From Hymenobacter cheonanensis (GTDB lineage: Bacteria > Bacteroidota > Bacteroidia > Cytophagales > Hymenobacteraceae), in the NCBI RefSeq assembly GCF_030581075.1, contig NZ_JAUQSW010000008.1, positions 62,001-126,000 of the forward strand: a stretch of 64,000 nt of DNA, written 5' to 3'. The position numbers were made by a program, and so were the translations under genes. Positions 36,569-46,231 of the stretch are shown here, one piece after another. A model generated the notes under the pieces. That model ran no database searches. It saw nothing but the letters and a program-made list of their open reading frames with translations, and was not told the origin of the DNA. Numbering within the stretch: position 1 is the stretch's first letter; every line of letters starts with the position of its first letter.

Positions 36569-37432
36569 ATGGGGTTTTCTACTCGTTTCAGGTCGGGAGT
36601 GCGGGCAATGCGTGGGCAAATAGTAGTGCTAGGCCTAAGTTGTGCGGGTGGGCTGGCGCACGCCCAAACGCTGCCCCCGGCCGCCGACACCACGCTGCAC
36701 AAGTACCAAACGCCGGTTGGTGTTGCGCGCCAGCCCTGGTACCGGAGCAAGCTGGTGCGGGCCAGCGTGGTGCCGGCCGTGCTCATTGGCTACGGTATCA
36801 GCGTGTACGACGACCACGGGTTTTATTCCTCGCGCCGGGCCCAGGCCGACTTGCAGCGCAACTTTCCCAACTTCAGCAGCCACCTCGACGACTACGGGCA
36901 GTACGCGCCCTACCTCGAACTGGGGGCCGTGCTGGCCTTTGGCGTAGATGGCCGCAACGACCGGGTGAACCTGGCGCTCATCGTAGCCAAATCGGAGCTG
37001 CTGATGCTGGGCATGGTCGAAATAACCAAGCGCGCCACCCACCACCTGCGGCCCGATGGCTCTGATTACCGCTCGTTTCCGTCGGGCCACACGGCGCAGG
37101 CGTTTCTGGCCGCCAGCATTGTGCACACCGAGCTGCGCGATAAAAGCCAGTGGTACGGCGTGGGTGCCTACGCCGTGGCCACCACCGTGGGCGCCTTTCG
37201 GATGCTGAACAACAAGCACTGGGAATCGGACGTGTTTGCGGGCGCGGGCTACGGCATTCTGGCCGCGCACCTGGCTTACCTCAGCCACCGCCACCGCTGG
37301 GGCCGCCACCCTGCCGACCGGCCCGGCGTGGGGCTAGCCCCGCCACTACCAGCTAAGGGCGAGTGGCAGCTCAGCCCCACCATGCTGCCCGGCAATGGGC
37401 TAGGGGTGTACCTGAGCTGGCAGGCCAGGTAG
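36569..37432 (+). CDS. PAP2-family phosphatase, exported (287 aa)
   Basis: A signal peptide or membrane anchor (GQIVVLGLSCAGGLAHAQ) precedes a PAP2 phosphatase domain with the three motifs: KRATHHLRPDG (KxxxxxxRP), SFPSGHTAQAF (PSGH) and MLNNKHWESDVFAG (the SRxxxxxHxxxD motif, with Asn in place of the first Ser/Arg pair). These residues make the phosphohistidine active site of lipid phosphatases and acid phosphatases. Probable substrates are phosphatidate, undecaprenyl pyrophosphate or lipid A phosphates. The ATG at 36569 follows a strong terminator, so the gene has its own promoter. Confidence 0.85.
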   Translation: MGFSTRFRSGVRAMRGQIVVLGLSCAGGLAHAQTLPPAADTTLHKYQTPVGVARQPWYRSKLVRASVVPAVLIGYGISVYDDHGFYSSRRAQADLQRNFPNFSSHLDDYGQYAPYLELGAVLAFGVDGRNDRVNLALIVAKSELLMLGMVEITKRATHHLRPDGSDYRSFPSGHTAQAFLAASIVHTELRDKSQWYGVGAYAVATTVGAFRMLNNKHWESDVFAGAGYGILAAHLAYLSHRHRWGRHPADRPGVGLAPPLPAKGEWQLSPTMLPGNGLGVYLSWQAR

Positions 37433-37447
37433 CCCACTGCTTTCCTG

Positions 37448-38929
37448 CTAGCCAAACACCTTCACCTGCTCGCCTTTGCGCTTGGTACGCACGTGGTTGC
37501 GGATAATCTGCTGCACATCCTTGTTATCGGCGTAGGGCTGCACCGCGTCGCGAAAATCGCGCAGCTTGCGCGCCGTAAATGTCTCATCCACGTAGCCGAA
37601 GCCTACGTAGCGGCCGTTCTCAATCACGACTAAAGACTTCTCCTCGGCGCGGCGGCCGGGGCCGATTACCACGAACGACTCGTGTTCATACGTAATACTG
37701 TCGATGGCGGCATCTACGCGCAGGTTGTAGGTTTCGGGGGCTTCCTGGCCCACGCAGGCGCCCTGGCAGCGGTGCACCTGGTAGTCGAAGCACGCGCCCT
37801 GGGTTTTATAAAGTCCGCACAGCTTTTGGCATAGGTTGTACTTGGCAACCTTGTGGTAGAGAAAGCCTTGCGCCTTGTACTGATTGCCAAGTGCGATGAT
37901 GGGAATCTCCGAATTGCGGGCGTCGGCGCGGCCGTAGTACAGGCACTTGTAGCCGTTGTCGTCGGTTTTGAGGTAGATGCCGGCCGGGAACACCGAGCGC
38001 CGCTGCGCCCGGTTATACGCCGGCTTGAGCTGCTTGATGAGGTGCGACTCGTAGAGCAGCGCCACCAGCTCCGAGCCCGTCAGCTCCCAGGTAATGTCGG
38101 CGATGGAATTCTTGAAATCCAGGCTCTTGCGCGATTTTACATCGACCGCAAAGTGCTGCTGAATGCGCTTGTAAATGTTGATGCTTTTGCCCACGTAGAT
38201 AACCTCGCCAGCCTCGTTGTGGAAGTAATACACGCCCGTTTCCTGGGGCAGCGAGGCCACTTTTTCGGGGGTGATGAGCGGCGGCAGCAGGGCCGTTTTG
38301 ATGGCCTGGGCCATGGCGGCCACGCGCCGCGGGCTGGGCTTTTTTTCCGGGGCGGTGGCGCTGCGGCCAGCGGGGGCCAGGGCATCTACCCTAGCCAGGG
38401 CGTCGGCATCGCTGGCCTCCTGGGCGTCGCTGGCCTGGGTTATTTTGAGGAGGCGGTCGAAGAGGATGGCCGTGGCCTCGGCGTCGCCGGCGGCGCGGTG
38501 CCGCCCTTCGAGCGGAATACCAATATTCTGGCACAGCTTGCCGAGGCTGTAGCTAGGCTGCCCCGGGATGAGCGAGCGGCTCAGGCGCACCGTGCACAGC
38601 GTTTTGCGCGAGTAGTTGTAGCCCAGGTCAGCAAACTCTTTCTTCAGAAAAGAATAATCAAACCGCACGTTGTGGGCCACAAACACGCAGCCCTCGGTCA
38701 TTTCCACCACTTTGCGGGCCACTTCGTGAAAGCGCGGCGCATCGGATACCATGTCGTTGGTAATGCCCGTGAGCTGGGTGATGAAGGGCGGAATGGCCCG
38801 GCCGGGATTGATGAGCGTAGTGTAGGAGTCAACCACCCGCTGGCCGTCGTGCACGAAGATGGCAAGCTCCGTAATGCGGTCGTTGGCCGGCTGGCCGCCG
38901 GTGGTTTCAAGGTCAATGATGGCGTACAA
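37448..38929 (-). CDS. DnaQ-like 3'-5' exonuclease fused to a GIY-YIG/UvrC-like nuclease (493 aa)
   Basis: The start is TTG at 38929, fixed by the exonuclease motif that begins at once: MYAIIDLETTGG (Asp6, Glu8). Further DEDDh motifs are FVAHNVRFDYSFLKKEF and HRAAGDAEATAILF. After a linker (about 165-225) comes the GIY-YIG domain: LPQETGVYYFHNEAGEVIYV G and KSINIYKRIQQHF. A C-terminal region with cysteines (CQKLCGLYKTQGACFDYQVH RC) resembles the UvrC/Cho middle part. Such fusions are known in Bacteroidota and are thought to act in DNA repair. A TAACTTTG element at 38962-38969 (minus strand) is a likely -7 box. Confidence 0.87.
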   Translation of the reverse strand: MYAIIDLETTGGQPANDRITELAIFVHDGQRVVDSYTTLINPGRAIPPFITQLTGITNDMVSDAPRFHEVARKVVEMTEGCVFVAHNVRFDYSFLKKEFADLGYNYSRKTLCTVRLSRSLIPGQPSYSLGKLCQNIGIPLEGRHRAAGDAEATAILFDRLLKITQASDAQEASDADALARVDALAPAGRSATAPEKKPSPRRVAAMAQAIKTALLPPLITPEKVASLPQETGVYYFHNEAGEVIYVGKSINIYKRIQQHFAVDVKSRKSLDFKNSIADITWELTGSELVALLYESHLIKQLKPAYNRAQRRSVFPAGIYLKTDDNGYKCLYYGRADARNSEIPIIALGNQYKAQGFLYHKVAKYNLCQKLCGLYKTQGACFDYQVHRCQGACVGQEAPETYNLRVDAAIDSITYEHESFVVIGPGRRAEEKSLVVIENGRYVGFGYVDETFTARKLRDFRDAVQPYADNKDVQQIIRNHVRTKRKGEQVKVFG

Positions 38930-38961
38930 AAGCGCAGGAGTAGGAGGGCGAGCAGTGCTAA

Positions 38962-38969
38962 CAAAGTTA
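38962..38969 (-). promoter_or_regulatory. Bacteroidota -7 element (TAACTTTG) for the nuclease fusion
   Basis: An exact TAnnTTTG on the minus strand, 32 bases upstream of the TTG start at 38929, which is a normal leader length. A TTTG further upstream is too far away to be the -33 box. Confidence 0.45.
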
Positions 38970-38993
38970 GGGACGGGGTTAGTTGCCGCCCGG

Positions 38994-39034
38994 CCGCAAA
39001 AAAAGGCCCGCCGGATTGCTCCGGCGGGCCTTTT
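38994..39034 (-). terminator. Rho-independent terminator of the DUF2383 gene
   Basis: The stem AAAAGGCCCGCCGGA / TCCGGCGGGCCTTTT with a 4-base loop is followed on the minus strand by a seven-base T run. It lies 22 bp past the stop of the minus-strand gene that ends at 39056. Confidence 0.88.
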
Positions 39035-39055
39035 CGCTTCTTAAGAGGCTAGCAA

Positions 39056-39517
39056 TTACTTGCTCTTGTTCTGGGTCAGCCAGTTTTTGGCTTGCAGAAT
39101 GGCATCGTGCTGCTGCTGGAATACGGTTTTGGCGCCGGCCGGCACGTCGTTCGACGACAGCACCGTTTCGTAGGCTTTCAGGGCCGAAGCCTCGCCGGTT
39201 TCGGCAGCCTCGAGCACGGCCGAATCGTTTTGACCCGTGATGGCCGACTTAATATTAATCCAACCGCGGTGCACGGCGGCGGCGGCATCGGTGGCCAGGC
39301 TCTCAATCGTGTTATCATCTTTGGCATCGATGCCATATTGCTTGGCGTAGCCTTCGAGGTCTGACACAAAGCCAGCACGCTGCTGCGAAAACTCGCTCAG
39401 CTTCGACTTAAGGTCAGCGCTTTTTACTTCTTCAGCAGCTTCCTGGTAGCCTTTTACCGAAGTGCGGTTCAGGTTGAGGATGTCGGTAAGGGCGCGGGAG
39501 ATGGTTTCGTTAGCCAT
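39056..39517 (-). CDS. PA2169/DUF2383-family four-helix-bundle protein (153 aa)
   Basis: A small cytosolic or periplasmic helical bundle. The hallmark N-terminal segment is ALTDILNLNRTSVKGYQEAA EE, followed by LSEFSQQRAGFVSDLEGYAK, TDAAAAVHRGWINIKSAITG and VLEAAETGEASALKAYETVL. The layout is ferritin-like, and members of this family are usually small stress-associated proteins; metal-binding Glu/His are plausible but not proven. There is no signal peptide. It is a single gene with its own terminator, 110 bp downstream of the AI-2E transporter gene on the same strand. Confidence 0.85.
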   Translation of the reverse strand: MANETISRALTDILNLNRTSVKGYQEAAEEVKSADLKSKLSEFSQQRAGFVSDLEGYAKQYGIDAKDDNTIESLATDAAAAVHRGWINIKSAITGQNDSAVLEAAETGEASALKAYETVLSSNDVPAGAKTVFQQQHDAILQAKNWLTQNKSK

Positions 39518-39626
39518 GATTTCTAAAGCTTAGGGAAGTTGTGGAAAGGAAAGAATGCCAGATACTAGCTGGCAGCTGCGGGCTATACGCGTAACTGCCC
39601 GGCCAGGGTTGCGTGCCTAATCTGGC

Positions 39627-40871
39627 CTAGCGGACGCCGGGCATGCGCGGCAGCTGCGGCTCGGGGGCTAGTGGCGGGCGCTTGCCGCGCACCTGGTCCC
39701 AGAGCTTGGCCAGGAAGCCCCGGTCGTCGCTGGGGTCTTTCGTGGTGGTTTCGCCGTCGCTCACATCACCCAGCAAAAAGCCCCAGGCCTCGGTGTTTTT
39801 GTTGGCATCGAGCACCACCTTGATAACGGCCGATAGCGGCACGCTCAAAATCATACCCGGGGTGCCCCACAGCTGTGCGCCCAAAATGAGGGCAATAATG
39901 GCCGTGAGCGGGTTTAGGCTCACTTTCGAGGCCGTGATGAGGGGCGAGAGGATGTTGTCGGAAATAACCTGCACGAACATAAACACGCCAATTACCCCTA
40001 GCCCGTGGGCCACCGAGCCAGTTTCGACAAACGTGATGAGGGCCGGAATAATAGAGCCCACCGTGATACCGATGTAGGGAATGACTGCCAACACCGAGGC
40101 AAAAACGGCGAAAAACAGGGCATACTTCACGCCCAGCAGCAGCAGCCCTACGGCATTCATTACCGACACTACGGCGATAACCGTCAGCAAGCCAGTCATA
40201 TAGCCCTGCACTACGTGCTGAATATTATCGACGGTGTGCAGCACTGTGGTGCGCTTGTCGGGCTCCACAAAGCGGAACATGAACTGCCGCAGGTGGTCGC
40301 GGTAATACAAAAAGCAAAAGATGTAAATAGGCACCAGCGTCACGGTGCTCAGCACGCCCAGCGTGGTACTTAGCGTGGAAGTCAGGTACTTACTGCCTTG
40401 CTTCTGCACGGCATCAAGCGAGCTGTCGATTACCTGCTCGTGGCTCATGGGCTTGAAGTGAAACTTCTGGGCTAGCTGCTGCTGCGTTTGGTCAAAAAGG
40501 ACCCCTAGCTTTTCCTGAATAAGGGGCAGCTCACTGCGCAAATCCACTATCTGCATACCAAAAAAGCCGAACAGGAGCACGATGCTTACCAAAACTACCA
40601 GAATGGCCGTTGCGATGGCGAGTATCCGCGGCCACTTCCACTTCTCGAGCTTCGTCACGAACGGCATGAGCAGCAGCGACAGCAGAATTGCGTAGATGAG
40701 CGGCAGAAACAAATCGTCGAGCTTGTGCAGCACAAATACGAGCAGCGATAGCCCCACGAGCAGCATTGAATAGTGCACTATCGGCGACTGCTTTACCTGG
40801 GCGGGCGCGTGATTGAGCGTCGGCGACGGTACGTTGCGCGGGGTATTAAACTGATTGGCAGGAGGTAACAT
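39627..40871 (-). CDS. AI-2E/PerM-family transporter (414 aa)
   Basis: Polytopic membrane protein with about eight helices in the AI-2E exporter arrangement: an N-terminal pair (SMLLVGLSLLVFVLHKLDDL, LPLIYAILLSLLLMPFVTKL), a periplasmic or cytoplasmic helical insert (about 125-180) and a C-terminal block with LAVIPYIGITVGSIIPALIT, IGVFMFVQVISDNILSPLIT and GAQLWGTPGMILSVPLSAVI K. The PYIG and DN.L.P motifs are the family signature. The family is named for autoinducer-2 export in E. coli, but most members have other or unknown substrates, including Na+/H+ exchange. A C-terminal polar tail of about 50 residues is long. Confidence 0.87.
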   Translation of the reverse strand: MLPPANQFNTPRNVPSPTLNHAPAQVKQSPIVHYSMLLVGLSLLVFVLHKLDDLFLPLIYAILLSLLLMPFVTKLEKWKWPRILAIATAILVVLVSIVLLFGFFGMQIVDLRSELPLIQEKLGVLFDQTQQQLAQKFHFKPMSHEQVIDSSLDAVQKQGSKYLTSTLSTTLGVLSTVTLVPIYIFCFLYYRDHLRQFMFRFVEPDKRTTVLHTVDNIQHVVQGYMTGLLTVIAVVSVMNAVGLLLLGVKYALFFAVFASVLAVIPYIGITVGSIIPALITFVETGSVAHGLGVIGVFMFVQVISDNILSPLITASKVSLNPLTAIIALILGAQLWGTPGMILSVPLSAVIKVVLDANKNTEAWGFLLGDVSDGETTTKDPSDDRGFLAKLWDQVRGKRPPLAPEPQLPRMPGVR

Positions 40872-41048
40872 TGGGGTGGATAAGCTAGGGGGCTAATTAT
40901 TGAAACAGTGGTGGTTGGCCCGCTTACGCAAACGGGCCCGGCGCGTTGGGCCGTGGCTAGGGCGAACCAGGGCAGGCACCCCGCTGTTAGCTAATGAAAT
41001 TGGCTGAGAAAACTAAGTTGGCTGGCTGAGTGAATGCGGGCGAGCTGC

Positions 41049-41056
41049 TATTTTTG
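41049..41056 (+). promoter_or_regulatory. Bacteroidota -7 element (TATTTTTG) upstream of parE
   Basis: An exact TAnnTTTG, 43 bases before the parE start at 41100. A TTG lies about 28 bases further upstream, somewhat too far for a standard -33 box. Confidence 0.4.
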
Positions 41057-41099
41057 GCGTTATTTTACCTGGCCATTGGGCCCATCCCGAATTATTCTT

Positions 41100-43013
41100 A
41101 TGAGTGCCACCCTACCCGTTGCCCCCGCCCACAACTACAACGAAGACAGTATCCGCTCGCTCGACTGGCGCGAGCACATTCGCCTGCGGCCGGGCATGTA
41201 CATCGGCAAGCTCGGTGATGGCTCGGCCTACGACGACGGTATTTATGTGCTGGTCAAGGAAGTAATTGATAACTGCATCGACGAGCACGTGATGGGCTAC
41301 GGCCGCACCATCGAGATTAAAATCTCAGAAAGCCGGGTGCAGGTGCGCGACTACGGCCGGGGCATTCCGCTGGGCAAAGTGGTGGATGTGGTGAGCAAAA
41401 TCAACACCGGCGGCAAGTACGACAGCAAGGTTTTTCAGAAGTCGGTGGGCCTCAACGGGGTGGGTACCAAGGCCGTGAATGCGCTCAGCAGCAGCTTTGT
41501 AGTGCAGAGCGTGCGCGAAGGCCAGCTCAAGGCGGCCGAGTTCTCGCAGGGCCAGCTGCTGAACGACCCGGCGCCCATCAAAACCAGCCAGCGCAACGGT
41601 ACGCTCATTACCTTCCAGCCCGACGATACGATTTTCAAGAATTACCGCTTCATCCCGGAGTTTCTCGAAAACCAGATTCGCTACTACTGCTATCTCAACG
41701 CGGGCCTCACCATCTACTACAACGGGCAGAAGTTCGTGTCAGATAATGGTCTGCTCGACCTGCTGCGCGATAAAACCGACGCCGATACCCGCCGCTACGA
41801 CATCATTCACCTCAAAGGCGAAGACATCGAGCTAGCCCTCACCCACGGCAACGACTACGGCGAGGAGTATTACTCGTTTGTGAATGGCCAGTACACCACC
41901 CAGGGCGGCACCCACTTGGCAGCCCTGCGCGAGGCGGTGGTAAAGACCGTGCGCGAGCATTATAAAAAGGAATACGACGCGGCCGATATCCGGGCCAGTA
42001 TTATTGGCGCGATTTCAATACGGGTGCAAGAGCCCGTGTTTGAGAGCCAGACCAAGACCAAGCTGGGTAGCATCAATATGGAGCCGGAGGGCAGCCGCAC
42101 GGTGCGCGGCTTCATTTTGGACTTTGTGAAGGAACATCTCGATAACTACCTCCACAAAAACCCGCTAGCCGCCGAGGCGTTGCGCAAGCGCATCGAACAG
42201 AGTGAGCGCGAGCGCAAGGATATGGCCGGCGTGAAAAAGCTAGCCAACCAGCGCGCCAAAAAGGCCAACTTGCACAACCGCAAGCTGCGTGACTGCCGCT
42301 TCCACTTGGGCGAAAATGTGAAGGATGGCGCCGAAAAAGAACAGCTCACTACGCTCTTCATTACGGAGGGCGACTCGGCCAGCGGCAGCATCACCAAGAG
42401 CCGCAACGTGGAGCTGGAAGCCGTGTTCAGCCTGCGCGGCAAGCCGCTCAACTGCTTCGGCCTCAAGAAGAAAATTGTGTATGAGAACGAGGAATTTAAC
42501 CTCTTGCAGCACGCCCTCAATATTGAGGAAGGCCTCGAAGGCCTGCGCTACAACCGCGTGGTAGTGGCCACCGATGCCGACGTGGATGGTATGCACATCC
42601 GGCTGCTGCTGCTCACGTTCTTCCTTCAGTTCTTCCCCGATTTGGTGCGCAACGGCCACGTGTACATTCTCGAAACGCCGCTGTTCCGGGTGCGCAACAA
42701 GAAGGAAACCATCTACTGCTACAACGAAAGCGAAAAGCAGGAGGCCATGCGCAAGCTGGGCCGCAACCCCGAGGTAACGCGCTTTAAGGGGCTAGGGGAG
42801 ATTTCGCCCGACGAGTTCGGCAAGTTCATTGGCGAGAACATCAAGCTGGAGCCCGTCATTCTGCAATCCGACCGCTCCATTCAGCAGGTGCTGGCCTACT
42901 ACATGGGTAAGAATACGCCTGCCCGCCAGGAATTCATCATCGACAACCTGCGCCTGGAAAAAGACCTGGTGACGAGCGACGTGCTGCCGGTGGCCGAAAT
43001 CGCGCTGGCGTAA
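41100..43013 (+). CDS. parE: DNA topoisomerase IV subunit B (637 aa)
   Basis: ATPase subunit of type IIA topoisomerase. The GHKL ATPase is at the N-terminus ([62 protein letters not shown]), followed by the transducer domain and the TOPRIM domain with [18 protein letters not shown] and [20 protein letters not shown]. The length of about 637 and the close pairing with the A subunit downstream indicate ParE rather than GyrB. It decatenates daughter chromosomes. The ATG at 41100 gives [20 protein letters not shown]. parC follows after 222 bp. Confidence 0.88.
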   Translation: MSATLPVAPAHNYNEDSIRSLDWREHIRLRPGMYIGKLGDGSAYDDGIYVLVKEVIDNCIDEHVMGYGRTIEIKISESRVQVRDYGRGIPLGKVVDVVSKINTGGKYDSKVFQKSVGLNGVGTKAVNALSSSFVVQSVREGQLKAAEFSQGQLLNDPAPIKTSQRNGTLITFQPDDTIFKNYRFIPEFLENQIRYYCYLNAGLTIYYNGQKFVSDNGLLDLLRDKTDADTRRYDIIHLKGEDIELALTHGNDYGEEYYSFVNGQYTTQGGTHLAALREAVVKTVREHYKKEYDAADIRASIIGAISIRVQEPVFESQTKTKLGSINMEPEGSRTVRGFILDFVKEHLDNYLHKNPLAAEALRKRIEQSERERKDMAGVKKLANQRAKKANLHNRKLRDCRFHLGENVKDGAEKEQLTTLFITEGDSASGSITKSRNVELEAVFSLRGKPLNCFGLKKKIVYENEEFNLLQHALNIEEGLEGLRYNRVVVATDADVDGMHIRLLLLTFFLQFFPDLVRNGHVYILETPLFRVRNKKETIYCYNESEKQEAMRKLGRNPEVTRFKGLGEISPDEFGKFIGENIKLEPVILQSDRSIQQVLAYYMGKNTPARQEFIIDNLRLEKDLVTSDVLPVAEIALA

Positions 43014-43196
43014 GTGCGTCGGCTAGCCCCGAAATTACTGCCCCTGTCCGCTTACCGGGCGGGGGCTTTTCGCGCACCCGTCGGGGTTTTTACCAGTTGG
43101 TTTAGTCTCTGCCGGTTGCGGGTTGGCTAATATTATTGGGAACTTTCTGCTGGGGGGCAGCCTTGCTAAAATGGTGCTTAGCGCCAATTTTTACGG

Positions 43197-43204
43197 TACT
43201 TTTG
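43197..43204 (+). promoter_or_regulatory. Bacteroidota -7 element (TACTTTTG) upstream of parC
   Basis: An exact TAnnTTTG in AT-rich DNA, 31 bases before the GTG start at 43236. It suggests parC can be transcribed separately from parE. Confidence 0.45.
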
Positions 43205-43235
43205 ACGGCAGCTTGCCGATTTTACGTTTTTTCCT

Positions 43236-46196
43236 GTGGCTATTTTTGACTCTACCGCACCCGATGCTTCCGAACCCGACTACTTGCAGCCGGGCGACTC
43301 GCTAAGCTTTGACTTGAGCGCTGCGGCTCCGCCCGACCTGGATGCTGCCGACGAAGCCCTGGCCCACGCCGCCACGCAGCAGGTAGCCGAAACACTGTTT
43401 GGAGCAGAGGAAGAGCTTGTTGACGAAGACTTTACGGAGACGGAAGCCGAGCCCGACTCGCCCCAGGAAGCGGCCGAAGAGGCGGAGGAAGAAAGTAAGT
43501 TTGCCCCCGGCGAGGTCATTCACGACCTCAACAACGTGCGCGGCATGTACCAGAACTGGTTTCTGGACTACGCTAGCTATGTGATTCTGGAGCGGGCCGT
43601 GCCCGCCGTGGAAGACGGTCTGAAGCCCGTGCAGCGGCGCATCCTGCACGCCATGAACGAGATGGACGACGGCCGCTTCAACAAGGTGGCTAACGTGATT
43701 GGCCAAACCATGCAGTACCACCCGCACGGCGATGCCAGCATCGGCGACGCAATGGTGAACCTGGGCCAGAAAGACCTGCTCATCGAAACGCAGGGCAACT
43801 GGGGCGACGTGCGCACCGGCGACTCGGCGGCCGCGCCGCGCTACATCGAGGCGCGCCTCAGCAAGTTTGCCCTCGAAGTCGTGTTCAACCCCGACATTAC
43901 GGAGTGGCAGATGAGCTACGATGGCCGCAAGCGCGAGCCCACCACGCTGCCCGTAAAGTTTCCTTTACTGCTGGCGCAGGGCGTGGAAGGCATTGCCGTG
44001 GGCCTGAGCACCAAGATTATGCCGCACAACTTTCGCGAGCTGTGCCAGGCGAGCATCGACGTGCTGCGCAAGCGCGAATTCCGGCTCTACCCCGACTTCC
44101 CGACGGGCGGCCTGGCCGATATCAGCAACTACCAGAGTGGGCAGCGGGGCGGCAAAATCCGGCTGCGGGCCACGATTGAGAAGATTGACAAGACGCTGCT
44201 CATCATCCGCGACATTCCGTACGGTACCACCACCACGGCGCTCATGGAGAGCATTGTGAAGGCGAGCGAGGCGAATAAAATCAAGATTAAGAAGGTAGTA
44301 GACAATACCGCTGCCGAGGTGGAGATTCAGGTGCAGCTGCCGCCTGGCATCAGCCCCGACCTCACCATCGACGCGCTGTACGCCTTCACGGACTGCGAAA
44401 TTTCGATTTCGCCCAATACCTGCGTCATCATCGACGACAAGCCGCGCTTCGTGGGTGTGGAGGACATGCTGCGCCTGAGCACCGGCAAAACCGTGCGCCT
44501 GCTGGAGCGTGAACTGGAAATCAGGCAGCAGGAACTAGAGGAAAAGTGGCACAGCGCTTCGCTGGAGAAGATTTTCATCGAAAACCGCATCTACCGCAAA
44601 ATAGAGGAGTGCGAAACCTGGGAGCAGATTCTTGAAACCATCGACGCGGGCCTCAGGAAGTTTGTGCGGGTGGAAGGCGAGAAAATGAAGACTAGCGATA
44701 CGCGCCTCGTTATCCGGCGCCCGGTGAGCGAGGACGACCTCACGCGCCTGACCGAAATCCGCATCAAGCGCATCTCGAAATACGACGGCTTCAAGGCCGA
44801 GGAATATATTCAGAAGCTCGACGCCGAGCTAGCCGAGGTGGCCGACAACCTGGCCAATCTCACGCGCTACGCCATTGGGTATTTCGAAAGCCTGCTGAAA
44901 AAGTATGGCGAGAAGCGCGGGCGCAAAACCCAGCTGCGCACCTTCGATGTGGTGACGGCCCAGAAAGTGGCCATCGCCAACCAGAAGCTCTACGTGAACC
45001 GCCAGGATGGTTTCGTGGGCTACGGCCTGAAGAAAGACGAGTTTATCTGCGACTGCTCGGACCTCGACGACATCATCGCCATCAAGCGCGACGGCACGTT
45101 TGTGGTGACCAAAATTGCGGAGAAGACCTTCGTGGGCAAGGACATTCTGCACGTGGGCGTCTATAATAAGAACGACGACCGGCTGGTGTACAACATGGTG
45201 TACGTGGACGGGGCTAGCGGCATCAGCTTTGCCAAGCGCTTTCTGGTGTCGGGCATCACGCGCGACAAGGCGTATGACCTCACCAAGGGTACTAAGGGCA
45301 CGAAAACGCTGTACCTCACGGCAAATCCTAACTCGGAAAGCGAAACCGTCGCCATTCAGCTCTCGGACAAGGCGCCGGCCAGGGTCAAGCAGTTTGAGTT
45401 TGATTTTGCCGAGCTGGCCATCAAAGGCAAGGGTTCGATGGGCAACATCGTGACCAAGCAGCCGATTAAGAAAATAACCCAGAAGTCGCTGGGCGACAGC
45501 ACGCTGGGCGGGCGCGAGGTGTTCTTCGACAGCGTGGTAGGCAAGCTCAATCACACCGGGCACGGCCGCTACCTGGGTGCCTTCGATACCGAGCACGTGG
45601 TGCTGGTGGTGTACAAAGATGGCTCGTATGAGCTGACGGCGCCCTCCACGGCCACGCACTTCGACGTGCCTAACATCTTGATACTGCGCAAGCTGGAGCC
45701 AGATACGGTGGTCAGCGCCGTGTACGTGGATGGCGAAGCCAAGCTGCACTACGTCAAGCGCTTCCACATCGAAACGACGACTTTGGATAAGCGCTTTACG
45801 TTTATTTCCGAAAGCAAGGGCTCGAAGCTGCTGGCCGCCAGCACCTTTGCCGAGCCCGAGGTGGAAGTGAAAGTGCAGCGTGATAAAAAGGCCGACAAGG
45901 AAAACGAGAAAATTCGATTAGACCAGTTTATTGAGGTAAAAGGCTGGAAGGCAATGGGTAACAAGCTAAATTACTTCAAAATCCACGGCCTGAACCTGCT
46001 CACCGACGAAGGCCCCGAGCCCGTGCGCCGCGAGGCCAAAAAGCGCGGCCCCGCCAAGCCCGAGGGCGGGAGCGAGGCTAGCCCTGAAGCCGAGGCCGCC
46101 CCCCCGGCCAACGTGAACGTAGAAATAACCGACGAGGAAGTGGCGCAGTCGCAGGCGCTGCTGCGGCGGCCCAAGGCGCAGCTCGGTTTGTTTTAA
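43236..46196 (+). CDS. parC: DNA topoisomerase IV subunit A (986 aa)
   Basis: Breakage-rejoining subunit. GTG start (MAIFDSTAPDASEPDYLQPG), then an acidic N-terminal extension of about 90 residues (EEELVDEDFTETEAEPDSPQ EAAEEAEEES) not found in E. coli ParC. The winged-helix/tower core contains GLKPVQRRILHAMNEMDDG, YHPHGDASIGDAMVNLGQ, GNWGDVRTGDSAAAPRYIEA RL (active Tyr in PRYIE) and KIMPHNFRELCQASIDVL. Six-bladed C-terminal repeats (EFICDCSDLDDIIAIKRDGT, VDGASGISFAKRFLVSGITR) follow, and the end is a low-complexity region plus EEVAQSQALLRRPKAQLGLF. The acidic head is an oddity worth noting. Confidence 0.88.
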   Translation: MAIFDSTAPDASEPDYLQPGDSLSFDLSAAAPPDLDAADEALAHAATQQVAETLFGAEEELVDEDFTETEAEPDSPQEAAEEAEEESKFAPGEVIHDLNNVRGMYQNWFLDYASYVILERAVPAVEDGLKPVQRRILHAMNEMDDGRFNKVANVIGQTMQYHPHGDASIGDAMVNLGQKDLLIETQGNWGDVRTGDSAAAPRYIEARLSKFALEVVFNPDITEWQMSYDGRKREPTTLPVKFPLLLAQGVEGIAVGLSTKIMPHNFRELCQASIDVLRKREFRLYPDFPTGGLADISNYQSGQRGGKIRLRATIEKIDKTLLIIRDIPYGTTTTALMESIVKASEANKIKIKKVVDNTAAEVEIQVQLPPGISPDLTIDALYAFTDCEISISPNTCVIIDDKPRFVGVEDMLRLSTGKTVRLLERELEIRQQELEEKWHSASLEKIFIENRIYRKIEECETWEQILETIDAGLRKFVRVEGEKMKTSDTRLVIRRPVSEDDLTRLTEIRIKRISKYDGFKAEEYIQKLDAELAEVADNLANLTRYAIGYFESLLKKYGEKRGRKTQLRTFDVVTAQKVAIANQKLYVNRQDGFVGYGLKKDEFICDCSDLDDIIAIKRDGTFVVTKIAEKTFVGKDILHVGVYNKNDDRLVYNMVYVDGASGISFAKRFLVSGITRDKAYDLTKGTKGTKTLYLTANPNSESETVAIQLSDKAPARVKQFEFDFAELAIKGKGSMGNIVTKQPIKKITQKSLGDSTLGGREVFFDSVVGKLNHTGHGRYLGAFDTEHVVLVVYKDGSYELTAPSTATHFDVPNILILRKLEPDTVVSAVYVDGEAKLHYVKRFHIETTTLDKRFTFISESKGSKLLAASTFAEPEVEVKVQRDKKADKENEKIRLDQFIEVKGWKAMGNKLNYFKIHGLNLLTDEGPEPVRREAKKRGPAKPEGGSEASPEAEAAPPANVNVEITDEEVAQSQALLRRPKAQLGLF

Positions 46197-46231
46197 GGCA
46201 CTAGCTTGCTGGCTAGCCCGTTGATAACGCT

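Noticed and set aside
37853..39052. Plus-strand frame of about 400 codons opposite the nuclease fusion
   Set aside because: The exonuclease and GIY-YIG motifs are on the minus strand; this frame has no motif and crosses the terminator region.
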